A DNA stretch of 46,566 bases from an uncultured Collinsella sp. GTDB taxonomy: Bacteria > Actinomycetota > Coriobacteriia > Coriobacteriales > Coriobacteriaceae. The position numbers were made by a program, and so were the translations under genes. This document shows positions 1-7,303 of the stretch, piece after piece (positions within the stretch are counted from its first letter, which is position 1; every line of letters starts with the position of its first letter). The stretch spans positions 1 through 46,566 of the forward strand of contig CATWSG010000015.1 in assembly GCA_958353395.1 (NCBI GenBank), written 5' to 3'. The notes beneath the pieces are model-generated. The model searched no databases, was not told the origin of the DNA, and saw only the letters and a list, made by a program, of their open reading frames with translations.

Positions 1-87
1 GGTTTTCAGCCTCTTCGTGTTACAGATTGAGACAAACCTGAAGCTTGGTTAGCACCAAACCTACTGACTTATCAACATAAATAGAAA

Positions 88-117
88 CGGGCCCTGTCCC
101 ACAAGGAACAGAGCCCG
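88..117 (-). terminator. terminator of tRNA-Thr
   Basis: Imperfect hairpin: CGGGC (88-92) pairs with GCCCG (113-117) and CTGT (94-97) with ACAG (108-111). Read on the minus strand it lies just 3' of the tRNA and is followed by a T-rich tract, as in an intrinsic terminator. Confidence 0.6.
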
Positions 118-129
118 AAACTCTCATGG

Positions 130-201
130 AGCCAGTGACAGGAATCGAACCTGCAACCCACTGATTACAAATCAGTTGCGCTACCGTTGCGCCACACTGG
201 C
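130..201 (-). tRNA. tRNA-Thr (anticodon TGT)
   Basis: On the minus strand the acceptor arms GCCAGTG and CACTGGC pair over 7 bp, the T arm contains GGTTCGATTCC, and the anticodon stem ACTGA/TCAGT encloses the loop TTTGTAA. This gives anticodon UGU, threonine. The CCA end is not encoded: the base after the acceptor stem is T, followed by CC then A-rich sequence. A 22-bp stretch of this gene recurs at 357-378. Confidence 0.95.
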
Positions 202-300
202 ACACTTGGCGCTTTCGCGCGAAGCCTGTTAAGAATAATGGAATTGCGGACGGGGCGCAACAGACCCTTTGACCGACCACATCTCAAAACCCTTCGTCAG

Positions 301-344
301 AACGAATAGTTTTATCTGTTCGCCAGAACCAAAAACTATTCGTT
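301..344. repeat. inverted repeat AACGAATAGTTTT / AAAACTATTCGTT
   Basis: A perfect 13-bp inverted repeat (301-313 and 332-344) with an 18-nt spacer lies between the yacP end and tRNA-Thr, directly beside the partial tRNA copy. It is AT-rich, unlike the GC-rich terminators nearby. No function is assigned; it could be a regulator site or a recombination arm. Confidence 0.6.
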
Positions 345-356
345 TTGACGAGGCCG

Positions 357-378
357 ACCTGCAACCCACTGATTACAA
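357..378. repeat. partial copy of tRNA-Thr (att-like)
   Basis: Twenty-two bases match tRNA-Thr positions 149-170 exactly (T-loop side through part of the anticodon loop), and CAGTTG follows in both after one small gap. The rest of the tRNA is absent. Partial tRNA duplications of this kind are left by tRNA-targeting integrative elements; no integrase is visible in the window. Confidence 0.6.
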
Positions 379-425
379 CCAGTTGATCGGTCAATCGAGA
401 AAGCAGCTCCCCATAGAAGGTTTAC

Positions 426-1103
426 CTACCTCCCGCGAAGGGCCTTGAGCTTAGCCAGCGCATCGGGGCTCAGGCGACTGCCCAGGGTCATCTTAATCTG
501 CGGAGCTTCCTCTGCCTCGTGAACGTCGTTATCGATCTGTTTGATCTCGTCCACCAGCATGCGGCTCGAGATGCGCGTAACGCCCTTGCCCATGACGACG
601 GCTTGGATCGTGCCATCGCTCGACACCACGGAGCACGCGCGGCCTTCCTCGCGCGCCTCGATGCAGAGCTTCTGCACCACGGTATCGGCAGAGACGCCCG
701 TCGGCGAAAACTCGATGCGCACGCCACGGGCCGGCAGGTTGGGGCGCTCGCTGGAGATATTGCCCGCGCCGTCGAACACGATCACGGCCTCGTAGCGGCC
801 CTGGGCAAAGGCGGCGACGTCGTTGATGAGGGCAGTGCGCGCCATATCGTGAACGTCGCTGGAATACGGATCGTCGGAATGGTCGTACACGAGCTTTTCG
901 TAGCGCGGCGTGCAGTGGATCACGTTGTAGCCGTCGACCACCAGCAGCTCGGGCTTATTGGAGTGCACCGTCGAGACCGGATCGGCGATGGCCTGCGCAA
1001 ACGCATTGCCGCCCACGCCATAGGTCGCAGCCGAAACAATCGGCTTGGCCGAGCCCTCGCCAAAGCGCTTGGCCTTGGACTTGGCGCGGTTCTTCTTGGA
1101 CAT
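426..1103 (-). CDS. yacP: YacP/Rae1-like NYN-domain ribonuclease
   Basis: A 225-residue protein with a basic N-terminal tail (KKNRAKSKAKR) and a NYN/PIN-like nuclease fold. The first acidic motif is VVDGYNVIH near residue 57, followed by VIVFDGAGN near 110, a SADTVV segment and SSDGTIQ near 163, which together supply the conserved aspartates expected of the metal site. Bacillus YacP (Rae1) is a ribosome-associated endoribonuclease that cuts mRNA. The gene follows rlmB with a 3-bp gap and its Shine-Dalgarno (GGGGAGGAG) lies inside the rlmB end, so the two are probably co-translated. The order cysS-rlmB-yacP matches the Bacillus cysS-mrnC-rlmB-yacP cluster, but mrnC is absent here. The family call is strong; the exact substrate is inferred. 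Confidence 0.85.
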   Translation of the reverse strand: MSKKNRAKSKAKRFGEGSAKPIVSAATYGVGGNAFAQAIADPVSTVHSNKPELLVVDGYNVIHCTPRYEKLVYDHSDDPYSSDVHDMARTALINDVAAFAQGRYEAVIVFDGAGNISSERPNLPARGVRIEFSPTGVSADTVVQKLCIEAREEGRACSVVSSDGTIQAVVMGKGVTRISSRMLVDEIKQIDNDVHEAEEAPQIKMTLGSRLSPDALAKLKALRGR

Positions 1104-1106
1104 GCG

Positions 1107-2027
1107 CTACTCCTCCCCCATGAGCTCGCCGGCATTGCGGCGCAGCCACTCAAAGCACAGTGCGGTGGTCGCCTGGGCCACGTTGAGGCTCTCGGTCATG
1201 CCGCGCTGGGGAAGTTTGGTCAAAAAGTCGCATTTCTCAAGCACCAGGCGCGAGATGCCGTCGCCCTCGGAGCCCATGACGAGCGCCACGCGGCCCTCGA
1301 AGGGAGCATCCCAGCAGCTGCCCTCGGCGTGCTCGGAGGCACCGCCCACCCAAAAGCCAGCGGCCTTAAGATCGTCGAGCGCACGGGCGATGTTGGGCAC
1401 CTGCGCGATAGGCAGATGCATGACGGCGCCGGCAGAAGTCTTGTAGCTGCCCACGGTCACGCCGGCGGCACGCTTGTTGGCGATGATGACGCCGGCCGCG
1501 CCCACAACCTCGGCGGAGCGCACAATGGCGCCAAAGTTGCCGTCGTCGGTCACATGGTCGAGCACAACGACAAGCGCCGGACCGTCGCCCGCGCGGTCGA
1601 GAATATCGGCGACATCGGCATAGGGGAAGTTGCCCACCTCGAGCGCAATGCCCTGGTGAGCGCCATGGCTCGACAGTGCGTCGAGCTGCGCGCGCGGCAC
1701 ATACTTAATGCGGACACCCGCGGCGTTGAGGTCGTCGACCAGGCGCGACAAGGCGGCATCGCGCTCCCCGCCCTCGGCAATGAGCGCGCACTTGATGGGA
1801 AAACCAGTGCGTAGCGCCTCGGCGGCAGCACGACGACCTTCGATAAACTCGCCCTTGGGGACCTGAACGTTGTCGCGGTTGCGATCTCGCTGCGGACGCG
1901 CAGCCTGGGCTTGGGAGCGCTCGCGCTGGCCCTTGGGAGTGGCAGCGCGGTCGTTGCGGCGAATCGGACGCGAGCCAGAAGCAGCCTGCTTGCCTCCACG
2001 CGGTGCACGCTTGCGATTGTCGGCCAT
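1107..2027 (-). CDS. rlmB: 23S rRNA (guanosine-2'-O)-methyltransferase RlmB
   Basis: A 306-residue SPOUT-class TrmH-family methyltransferase, expected to methylate the 2'-O of G2251 in 23S rRNA using S-adenosylmethionine. The first ~55 residues are a basic, low-complexity extension rich in Arg, Gln and Ala. A substrate-binding domain follows (from GEFIEGRRAAAEAL), then the knotted SPOUT domain with DGNFGAIVRSAE, LVMGSEGDGI and ESLNVAQATTA. The start is supported by AGGAGG at 2035-2040, 7 nt upstream of the ATG. It lies between cysS and yacP, an arrangement shared with Firmicutes. RlmB and other TrmH-family members are hard to separate by eye; the synteny favours RlmB. Confidence 0.9.
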   Translation of the reverse strand: MADNRKRAPRGGKQAASGSRPIRRNDRAATPKGQRERSQAQAARPQRDRNRDNVQVPKGEFIEGRRAAAEALRTGFPIKCALIAEGGERDAALSRLVDDLNAAGVRIKYVPRAQLDALSSHGAHQGIALEVGNFPYADVADILDRAGDGPALVVVLDHVTDDGNFGAIVRSAEVVGAAGVIIANKRAAGVTVGSYKTSAGAVMHLPIAQVPNIARALDDLKAAGFWVGGASEHAEGSCWDAPFEGRVALVMGSEGDGISRLVLEKCDFLTKLPQRGMTESLNVAQATTALCFEWLRRNAGELMGEE

Positions 2028-2071
2028 AAAGCGGCCTCCTTTAAATAATTTTCAAACAGGACAAAAGAAGC

Positions 2072-2101
2072 GACCGCTTAAGACGAATAGCTCAAGCGGT
2101 C
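2072..2101 (-). terminator. hairpin between cysS and rlmB
   Basis: GACCGCTT (2072-2079) pairs with AAGCGGTC (2094-2101). Read on the minus strand the hairpin is followed by GCTTCTTTTGTC, a weak T-rich tract. It may terminate or attenuate cysS transcripts before rlmB. Confidence 0.5.
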
Positions 2102-2213
2102 GGTACGGGTTTTCCAAGTGCCCGAGATTGCCGTGAAAGAGGAGCGACGCGTACTTGAGTACGCGAGCGACGGTTTGAACGGCAAGGTCGGGTGCTTGGG
2201 AAACCCGCGGGGA

Positions 2214-3680
2214 TTAGAGAGATTTGATACGAGTGCCAGCGGCCGTATCTTCGATCGTCAGGCCCAGATCCTTGAGCTGGTCGCGGATGGCATCTGCCAG
2301 ATCCCAGTTCTTGGCGGCACGGGCCTCGGCGCGAGCCTCGAGAATCTTGGAAGCTGCCTCGTCCACGTCGTCACCAGTGTAGGCGACCAGGCCGGCGGCA
2401 ACGCCCAGCAGGCCCAGCGGCAGCTCGACCTTGGGCTCGGGGAGCTCAACGCCAAGCGTATCGAGCAGCTCGGCCAGCGTGTCGGCGGCGGCAAGCGCGG
2501 CGGCCTTGTCGGCAGCGTCGCCCGCCTGCTCCAAGTACTGGTTGCACTCGGTCACAAAGCCAAAGACGGCACCCATGGCACCAGCGGTGTTAAAGTCGTC
2601 GTCCATGCACTCCTTAAAGGCGGCACGAGTCTCGGCGGCCTTGGCGGCAAATGCCTCGGCGGCAGCCGCATCGGCGTCGGCCGTCGCATAGTTCGCGGCC
2701 CAGCGCAGGTTCTCGACCGTACCGGCGATACGCGTGAGCGAGTTCTCGGCACCCCCCAGGCGCTCCCAAGAAAAGTCGAGCGGCGAGCGATAGCTCGTCT
2801 GCAGCATCAGCAGGCGCAGGGCGGCAGCGGAGTGCTGCTCGAGGACCTCGGCCAGCGTAAAGAAGTTGCCGAGCGACTTAGACATCTTCTCGCCGTCTAC
2901 CAGCAGCATGCCCGTGTGCATCCAGGTGTTGGAGAAGCCCTGGTGCCAGGCGCAGGTGGCCTGGGCGCACTCGTTCTCGTGATGCGGGAAGGCAAGGTCG
3001 GAGCCACCGCCGTGGATATCGATCGGGGTACCCAGGTAGCGGTGCACCATGGCGGCGCACTCGGTGTGCCAACCGGGACGACCCTCGCCCCAAGGGCTCG
3101 GCCAGCTGGGCTCGCCGGGCTTGGCGGCCTTCCACAGGGCAAAGTCGAGCGGATCGTTCTTGTCCTCGTTCTCCTCGATGCGCGCGCCCACCATAAGGTC
3201 GTCGATGTTGCGGCCCGAGACCTGACCGTAGTTGGGATCGCTGCGCACGGCAAAGTATACATCGCCGTTATCGGCTGCGTAAGCGTGGCCCTGCTCGATA
3301 AGCGTCTTGATCATGGCAATCATGGGGCCGATCTCCTTGGTGGCGCGGGGGCGCACATCGGGATCGAGCACGTTGGCGGCGCGCATGACGCCGATGAACT
3401 TGTCGGAGAACTCCGTCGCGACCTCGGCAGCCGTACGGCCCTGCTCGTTGGCGCGCTTAATGATCTTGTCATCGACATCGGTGAGGTTCTGGGCGAACGT
3501 GACCTCGTAGCCGCTCGCGATGAGCCAGCGACGAATCACGTCAAAGCTGATGAACGTGCGGGCATTGCCGATGTGGATGTTGTCGTAGACCGTGGGGCCG
3601 CACACGTACATGCGGACCTTGCCGGACTCGATGGGCTGGAACTCTTCCTTTTTATGGGTAGCGCTGTTGTAGATACGCAT
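2214..3680 (-). CDS. cysS: cysteinyl-tRNA synthetase
   Basis: A 488-residue class I aminoacyl-tRNA synthetase that charges tRNA-Cys. Visible signatures are the N-terminal CGPTVYDNIHIGNARTF (zinc cysteine plus the HIGH-type HIGN motif), further zinc ligands in GWHTECAAM and HHENECAQ, and EKMSKSLGN (KMSKS loop). The alpha-helical C-terminal anticodon-binding region ends with DQLKDLGLTIEDTAAG. Length is normal for the family. The ribosome site AAGGAG lies within the end of ispF, 3 bp upstream, so translation is probably coupled. There is no T-box leader; expression presumably follows the disA-ispD-ispF promoter. Confidence 0.98.
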   Translation of the reverse strand: MRIYNSATHKKEEFQPIESGKVRMYVCGPTVYDNIHIGNARTFISFDVIRRWLIASGYEVTFAQNLTDVDDKIIKRANEQGRTAAEVATEFSDKFIGVMRAANVLDPDVRPRATKEIGPMIAMIKTLIEQGHAYAADNGDVYFAVRSDPNYGQVSGRNIDDLMVGARIEENEDKNDPLDFALWKAAKPGEPSWPSPWGEGRPGWHTECAAMVHRYLGTPIDIHGGGSDLAFPHHENECAQATCAWHQGFSNTWMHTGMLLVDGEKMSKSLGNFFTLAEVLEQHSAAALRLLMLQTSYRSPLDFSWERLGGAENSLTRIAGTVENLRWAANYATADADAAAAEAFAAKAAETRAAFKECMDDDFNTAGAMGAVFGFVTECNQYLEQAGDAADKAAALAAADTLAELLDTLGVELPEPKVELPLGLLGVAAGLVAYTGDDVDEAASKILEARAEARAAKNWDLADAIRDQLKDLGLTIEDTAAGTRIKSL

Positions 3681-3683
3681 TCG

Positions 3684-4178
3684 TTACTCCTTAACGGTTT
3701 TCTGTAGCAGGCAGACGGCCCAGGCGCCGATTCCCTCGCCCTGGCCTTCCCAACCGAGCTTTTCGGTCGTAGTGGCGGCGACGCCTACATTTTCGACGTC
3801 AACGCCCAAGGCATGGGCAAGGTTGGCGCGCATGGCATCGCGGTGCGGGGTGATCTTAGGTTGCTGGCAGGCAATAGTGCAATCGGCATCGACAAACTCA
3901 AAGCCCAGCTCGCGCGCGTAGTCCATCACGCGAGCGAGCAGCACCATCGAATCAGCACCCTCGTAGGCAGGATCGGTGTCGGGGAATAGCTTGCCGATGT
4001 CTCCCCCGCGGCAGGCGCCCAGAATGGCGTCGGCCAAGGCGTGCGCGAGCACATCGGCATCCGAGTGGCCCAGCAGGCCGCGCTCGTAGGGAATGTCGAC
4101 CCCGCCGATGATACATCGACGCCCCTCCACCAAACGGTGGACGTCGTAGCCGTGGCCAATGCGCAGGTTACTGAACAT
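3684..4178 (-). CDS. ispF: 2-C-methyl-D-erythritol 2,4-cyclodiphosphate synthase
   Basis: A 164-residue MEP-pathway enzyme that cyclises CDP-ME 2-phosphate to ME-2,4-cyclodiphosphate with release of CMP. The family signature RIGHGYDVHRL supplies metal-binding Asp and His near the N terminus, followed by GLLGHSDADVLAHA and GDIGKLFPDTDP. The start overlaps the end of ispD by 11 bp, indicating translational coupling. ispD and ispF are often adjacent or fused; here they are separate. Length is typical. Confidence 0.98.
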   Translation of the reverse strand: MFSNLRIGHGYDVHRLVEGRRCIIGGVDIPYERGLLGHSDADVLAHALADAILGACRGGDIGKLFPDTDPAYEGADSMVLLARVMDYARELGFEFVDADCTIACQQPKITPHRDAMRANLAHALGVDVENVGVAATTTEKLGWEGQGEGIGAWAVCLLQKTVKE

Positions 4179-4896
4179 GGGGAAGGTCCTCTCCCTCGGC
4201 CATGCGACCGAGCAGAATCGCGGTTACGGGACGCAGGTCCTCGGGCACCGTCACCTTAAGGTTATCGCGCGGGCTCTGGACACAGCGGACGCGCCCGCCC
4301 ATGCGCTCGACCAGCGATGAATCGTCGGTACCGATAAAGCCCTCGGCGATAGCAGCGGCGTGAGCGCGCTTCATGGCGTCGACGCTAAAAATCTGCGGCG
4401 TCTGCGCGGCCCAATAGAGCTCGCGCGGCGGCGTCTCGACGATATTATCGCCGTCGACGATCTTGAGCGTGTCGATCGCGGGCTGACCGCACACGACACC
4501 GTCGAGCGAGCGGTCGCCCATGAGCACGTCGATAGCGTGGTCGATGGCCTCGGTCGTAATGAGCGGACGAGCGCCATCGTGGATGGCGACATATTCGAAA
4601 CCCGCCGGAACCGCATGCACGCCGGCACGGGTGGAATCCTGACGGGTATCGCCGGCATCGGCAAAGCTGATGGGCGTGTCATAGTCAAACAGGTCGATGG
4701 CCAGGCGGCGCATCTCGGCACGGCGCTCGGCAGGGCACACCACCACGATGTGGCCGACCTTGTCGCTACGATCGAACGCGCGGATGGACCAGCTCATGAG
4801 CGGACGGCCTGCCACGTTAACGAGCTGCTTGCCGCCGGGATTTCCAAAGCGCTGGCCGCTGCCGCCGGCAACGACCACGGCGCATACGGGCGCCAT
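4168..4896 (-). CDS. ispD: 2-C-methyl-D-erythritol 4-phosphate cytidylyltransferase
   Basis: A 242-residue nucleotidyltransferase that transfers CMP from CTP to MEP, the third MEP-pathway step. The N-terminal nucleotide-binding loop VVVAGGSGQRFG is followed by GGKQLVNVAGRPLMSWS and the conserved IHDGARPLIT near residue 110. The ATG overlaps the disA stop (TAATG), so it is translated directly after disA. CDP-ME kinase (ispE) is encoded separately at 24.6 kb. The pairing of isoprenoid genes with c-di-AMP synthesis seems organisational rather than functional. Confidence 0.97.
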   Translation of the reverse strand: MAPVCAVVVAGGSGQRFGNPGGKQLVNVAGRPLMSWSIRAFDRSDKVGHIVVVCPAERRAEMRRLAIDLFDYDTPISFADAGDTRQDSTRAGVHAVPAGFEYVAIHDGARPLITTEAIDHAIDVLMGDRSLDGVVCGQPAIDTLKIVDGDNIVETPPRELYWAAQTPQIFSVDAMKRAHAAAIAEGFIGTDDSSLVERMGGRVRCVQSPRDNLKVTVPEDLRPVTAILLGRMAEGEDLPHVQ

Positions 4897-5963
4897 TATG
4901 CGTTCCCCTGTTTGGTGCCCTTCATGCGGTACAGCGAGTCCGCAAGAATGGCAGGGTTGTTGACGCCAAAGTCGCCCAGGCGCTCCGGATCCTCGCTGAT
5001 GTCGTCCATGAGCTCCTGCAGCGAGCCGTACTCGTCGACGATCTTCTCGGCCACGCCGTCGCGCACGACGGACACACGCGAAAGCGTGCGCAGGCCCAGC
5101 GGCGTCATGACGGAGTCCTCGTCCAGGTCGTCATAGCCCAGAACTGCCGCCACGTGTTGCGGGTCGGACAGGTCCTTAGGCGTCATGCGAGCGAGCTCTG
5201 CACGAATCTTCTCGGCATTAGCCTCGGAAGAATCACTTGCATAGTCGCGAATCATCAGATCGTACTCGGTATCCATGCTGGAGCCGGCGAGCTGCTCGAG
5301 CTGCATCTGCACGAGCTTGCCCTGGTTGCCCAGCTTGACGATGCAATCCTTAAGCTCGGTCTTTGCCTGCTGCATGATCTCGAAGCTCGAGAAGATGCCA
5401 GTGATGTCGGCGAGCGTGACGTAGTCGTCCAGCTCGAGTGCCGTCAGGCGCAGCAGGGAGCGATCGAGCGACTGACGGGTAGTCTGGAGCGTGGCGACGA
5501 GCTGGTTGACCGAGCTCATGATGGTGGTGACGGGCTGGATCTCGTAGCTCTTGCCGTGAACGTACACGTTGACGACGGCACGACGGGCCGAAACCGAGAT
5601 CACGATGGCATCGGTGAGCACCGACATGCGAGCGGCGGTGCGGTGACGCATGCCCGTCTCGCTCGTGGCAAGCGAGGGATCGGGATTGAGGTGGAAGTTG
5701 GCGCGCAGGATCTGGGTGAGGTCGCCGTCGATGACGATGGCACCGTCCATCTTGGAGAGCTCGAACAGACGGTTCGAGGTGAACGAAATGTTGAGCGGGA
5801 AGCCGTCGTTACCGGCAGCGAGCACGTTTTCGGTGTCGCCGACGCAGATAAGGGCGCCCAGGTGACCGGCGATGATCATGTCGAGGGCGGTGCGGATCGG
5901 CTGACCAGGTGCCGTCAGGCGGATGGCCTGTTCCATACGCTTTTGCAGCTCGTTCTTATCCAA
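4896..5963 (-). CDS. disA: DNA integrity scanning diadenylate cyclase DisA
   Basis: A 355-residue protein with an N-terminal DAC domain that makes cyclic di-AMP from two ATP and a C-terminal helix-hairpin-helix region that binds branched DNA. The catalytic motifs DGA (residues 73-75) and RHRTA (106-110) are intact. The C terminus has the HhH-like YGSLQELMDDISEDPERLGDF. The start is TTG at 5961-5963: GGGAG lies 7 nt upstream, and the nearby ATGs are in another frame. In many Gram-positives disA follows radA, but no radA is present here; disA instead heads the isp-cysS unit. It probably supplies the signal controlling potassium and wall homeostasis. Confidence 0.95.
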   Translation of the reverse strand: MDKNELQKRMEQAIRLTAPGQPIRTALDMIIAGHLGALICVGDTENVLAAGNDGFPLNISFTSNRLFELSKMDGAIVIDGDLTQILRANFHLNPDPSLATSETGMRHRTAARMSVLTDAIVISVSARRAVVNVYVHGKSYEIQPVTTIMSSVNQLVATLQTTRQSLDRSLLRLTALELDDYVTLADITGIFSSFEIMQQAKTELKDCIVKLGNQGKLVQMQLEQLAGSSMDTEYDLMIRDYASDSSEANAEKIRAELARMTPKDLSDPQHVAAVLGYDDLDEDSVMTPLGLRTLSRVSVVRDGVAEKIVDEYGSLQELMDDISEDPERLGDFGVNNPAILADSLYRMKGTKQGNA

Positions 5964-6031
5964 GGCATCGCTCCCATCGTATACGCTCCATAAACGCTAA
6001 ATAGTTTCTCACGGTTTGTCCCCGCGGCGCT

Positions 6032-6118
6032 TGCGAAATCCGATGCTTACAGAATGAGCGAACACAGCTGAGAGCCCAACCCAAATCAGCTGTTCATGTG
6101 GTAGCATCGGAATTCGCA
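6032..6118. promoter_or_regulatory. large imperfect palindrome upstream of mntP
   Basis: TGCGAA-at-CCGATGC (6032-6046) pairs with GCATCGG-aa-TTCGCA (6104-6118): 13 paired bases of 15. An inner stem CAGCTGA (6065-6071) pairs with TCAGCTG (6086-6092). The element sits in the disA/mntP divergent region. In the mntP transcript it would be a long hairpin leader; in DNA it could be an operator. No T tract follows. Confidence 0.6.
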
Positions 6119-6172
6119 TAAATGAGGGAGTAGTCGCGTAATCGGGCTCGCCCGCAGAGAGGGAGCCAGACT
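6119..6172 (+). promoter_or_regulatory. mntP leader with yybP-ykoY-like bases (candidate)
   Basis: The 54 bases before mntP contain GAGGGAGTAGTCGCG, a short CGGG/CCCG hairpin and GAGCCAGACT. The GGGAGTAG element resembles the conserved GGGGAGUAG of manganese-sensing yybP-ykoY riboswitches, which often control mntP. The rest of the consensus is not convincingly present and the element is short, so this remains a candidate. GGGAG at 6161-6165 also serves as the Shine-Dalgarno. Confidence 0.35.
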
Positions 6173-6751
6173 ATGGGACTCGCCGAGCTCGTGCTGCTCG
6201 CCGTTGGCCTTTCGATGGACGCCTTTGCCGTTTCCATCTGCAAGGGTCTCGGCATGAAAAAGATCAACCTTAAGGTCGCCGTAGTGCTCGGCCTGTTCTT
6301 TGGCGGCTTTCAGGCCGGCATGCCCGTAATCGGATGGGCGCTTGGCAGTCAGTTTATGGGCATCATCGGCCCCATCGACCACTGGATCGCCTTTATCCTT
6401 TTGGCCTTTATCGGCGGCAAAATGCTGTGGGAGGCCTTTACCGAGGACGAGGATGAAGGCGACGGCAAGGACGCCGAAAAGATTGACCTGGGCGAGTACC
6501 TGATCCTCGCCATCGCCACCTCAATCGACGCCTTAGCCGCGGGCATCTCATTTGCCGCGCTCTCGGTCGACATCGTGCCCGCTGTATCGCTTATAGGCAT
6601 CACAACGTTTATCTTCTCCGTCGCCGGCGTGGCGATTGGCCACACCTTTGGCGCGCGCTACGAAAAGCCCGCCACCATCGTGGGCGGCGTCGTGCTCATC
6701 CTTATCGGGCTTAAGATCTTGCTGGAGCACCTGGGGATTTTGGTGCTGTAA
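6173..6751 (+). CDS. mntP: manganese efflux pump MntP
   Basis: A 192-residue inner-membrane protein with six predicted hydrophobic helices in two repeats of three. The conserved aspartates in GLSMDAFAVS (helix 1) and TSIDALAAGI (helix 4) mark the MntP family, which exports Mn2+. A charged cytoplasmic loop EDEDEGDGKDAEKID separates the halves. The start is supported by GGGAG 7 nt upstream. It is monocistronic, divergent from disA, and ends at a terminator that also carries the first hip operator. The structured leader suggests metal-dependent control, unproven here. Confidence 0.93.
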   Translation: MGLAELVLLAVGLSMDAFAVSICKGLGMKKINLKVAVVLGLFFGGFQAGMPVIGWALGSQFMGIIGPIDHWIAFILLAFIGGKMLWEAFTEDEDEGDGKDAEKIDLGEYLILAIATSIDALAAGISFAALSVDIVPAVSLIGITTFIFSVAGVAIGHTFGARYEKPATIVGGVVLILIGLKILLEHLGILVL

Positions 6752-6779
6752 AACACCCCTCAAAACTAAACGTCCGGGC

Positions 6780-6813
6780 AAGGCCTCATGCAGAGTTTTG
6801 CATGAGGCCTTTT
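6780..6813 (+). terminator. mntP terminator overlapping hip operator 1
   Basis: AAGGCCTCATGCA (6780-6792) pairs perfectly with TGCATGAGGCCTT, followed by TT. This is a strong intrinsic terminator for mntP. Its apex is the palindrome CATGCA-N6-TGCATG, the first of three hip operator-like sites. Confidence 0.85.
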
Positions 6814-6858
6814 CATGCAGACTTTTGCATGTCATACTAGGATGCAAAAGTCTGCACG
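6787..6858. promoter_or_regulatory. three-site hipBA operator array
   Basis: Three palindromes of the form CATGCA-N6-TGCATG: 6787-6804 (N6 GAGTTT), 6814-6831 (GACTTT) and 6841-6858 (GATGCA-AAAGTC-TGCACG, slightly degenerate and inverted). Their centres are exactly 27 bp apart. Sites 2 and 3 also form a perfect 15-bp inverted repeat. The array covers the hip promoter, as expected for HipB autoregulation; HipB binding is inferred. Confidence 0.75.
6810..6838 (+). promoter_or_regulatory. hipBA promoter
   Basis: A -35-like TTTTCA (6810-6815), a 17-bp spacer and a -10-like CATACT (6833-6838). Operator 2 fills the spacer and operator 3 covers the expected start site. The hipB ATG is at 6872 with AGGAGA just upstream. 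Confidence 0.5.
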
Positions 6859-6871
6859 TTAGGAGATCGCT

Positions 6872-7303
6872 ATGGACACCCTTCCCATCACCACACCGCG
6901 CCAAGCTGGCATCTATGTGCGCCAGGCACGCGAGGCTCAGGGTCTCACCCGTGCCGCCCTCGCTAAAAAAGCCGGTGTTTCGGAGCGCCTGCTCGCATCG
7001 CTCGAGCTGGGAGACGCCACGGGCATTCGACTCGACAAGTTGCTGACCGTCTTTAACGCACTCGGCATAGGTCTCTTCGCGCAAAGCGATAACGACTCCA
7101 TCGCATCGCCCTCCGAACATCCGACGACGATAGTGAACCTCCCTATCGCGAACTCGAATACCCTGCCAAAGCCAAGCGTAGGCAGACGACCCACTCGACA
7201 AGGAACGCCATCTTCCTATGGTGCCTTACTGGCCCAAATCGCAGCCGAGCAAGGCCTTTCCGGCACTTCAAACCTCTCCTTTGGCTGCAAGGTTGTGAAA
7301 TAA
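6872..7303 (+). CDS. hipB: HipB-like antitoxin, XRE-family DNA-binding protein
   Basis: A 143-residue protein. Residues ~10-65 form an XRE/Cro helix-turn-helix: GIYVRQAREAQGLTRAALA, then KKAGVSERLLASLE and LDKLLTVFNALGIGL. The remaining ~70 residues are polar and probably disordered; E. coli HipB has 88 residues, so this tail is long. It should neutralise HipA and repress the operon by binding the three upstream palindromes. AGGAGA lies 5 nt before the ATG. The stop codon abuts the hipA start (TAAATG). The gene's lower GC and its isolation between mntP and pepD suggest acquisition by transfer. Confidence 0.88.
   Translation: MDTLPITTPRQAGIYVRQAREAQGLTRAALAKKAGVSERLLASLELGDATGIRLDKLLTVFNALGIGLFAQSDNDSIASPSEHPTTIVNLPIANSNTLPKPSVGRRPTRQGTPSSYGALLAQIAAEQGLSGTSNLSFGCKVVK

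Noticed and set aside
3681..6000. T-box leader for cysS
   Set aside because: cysS is 3 bp after ispF and no specifier or antiterminator sequence is seen in the operon leader.
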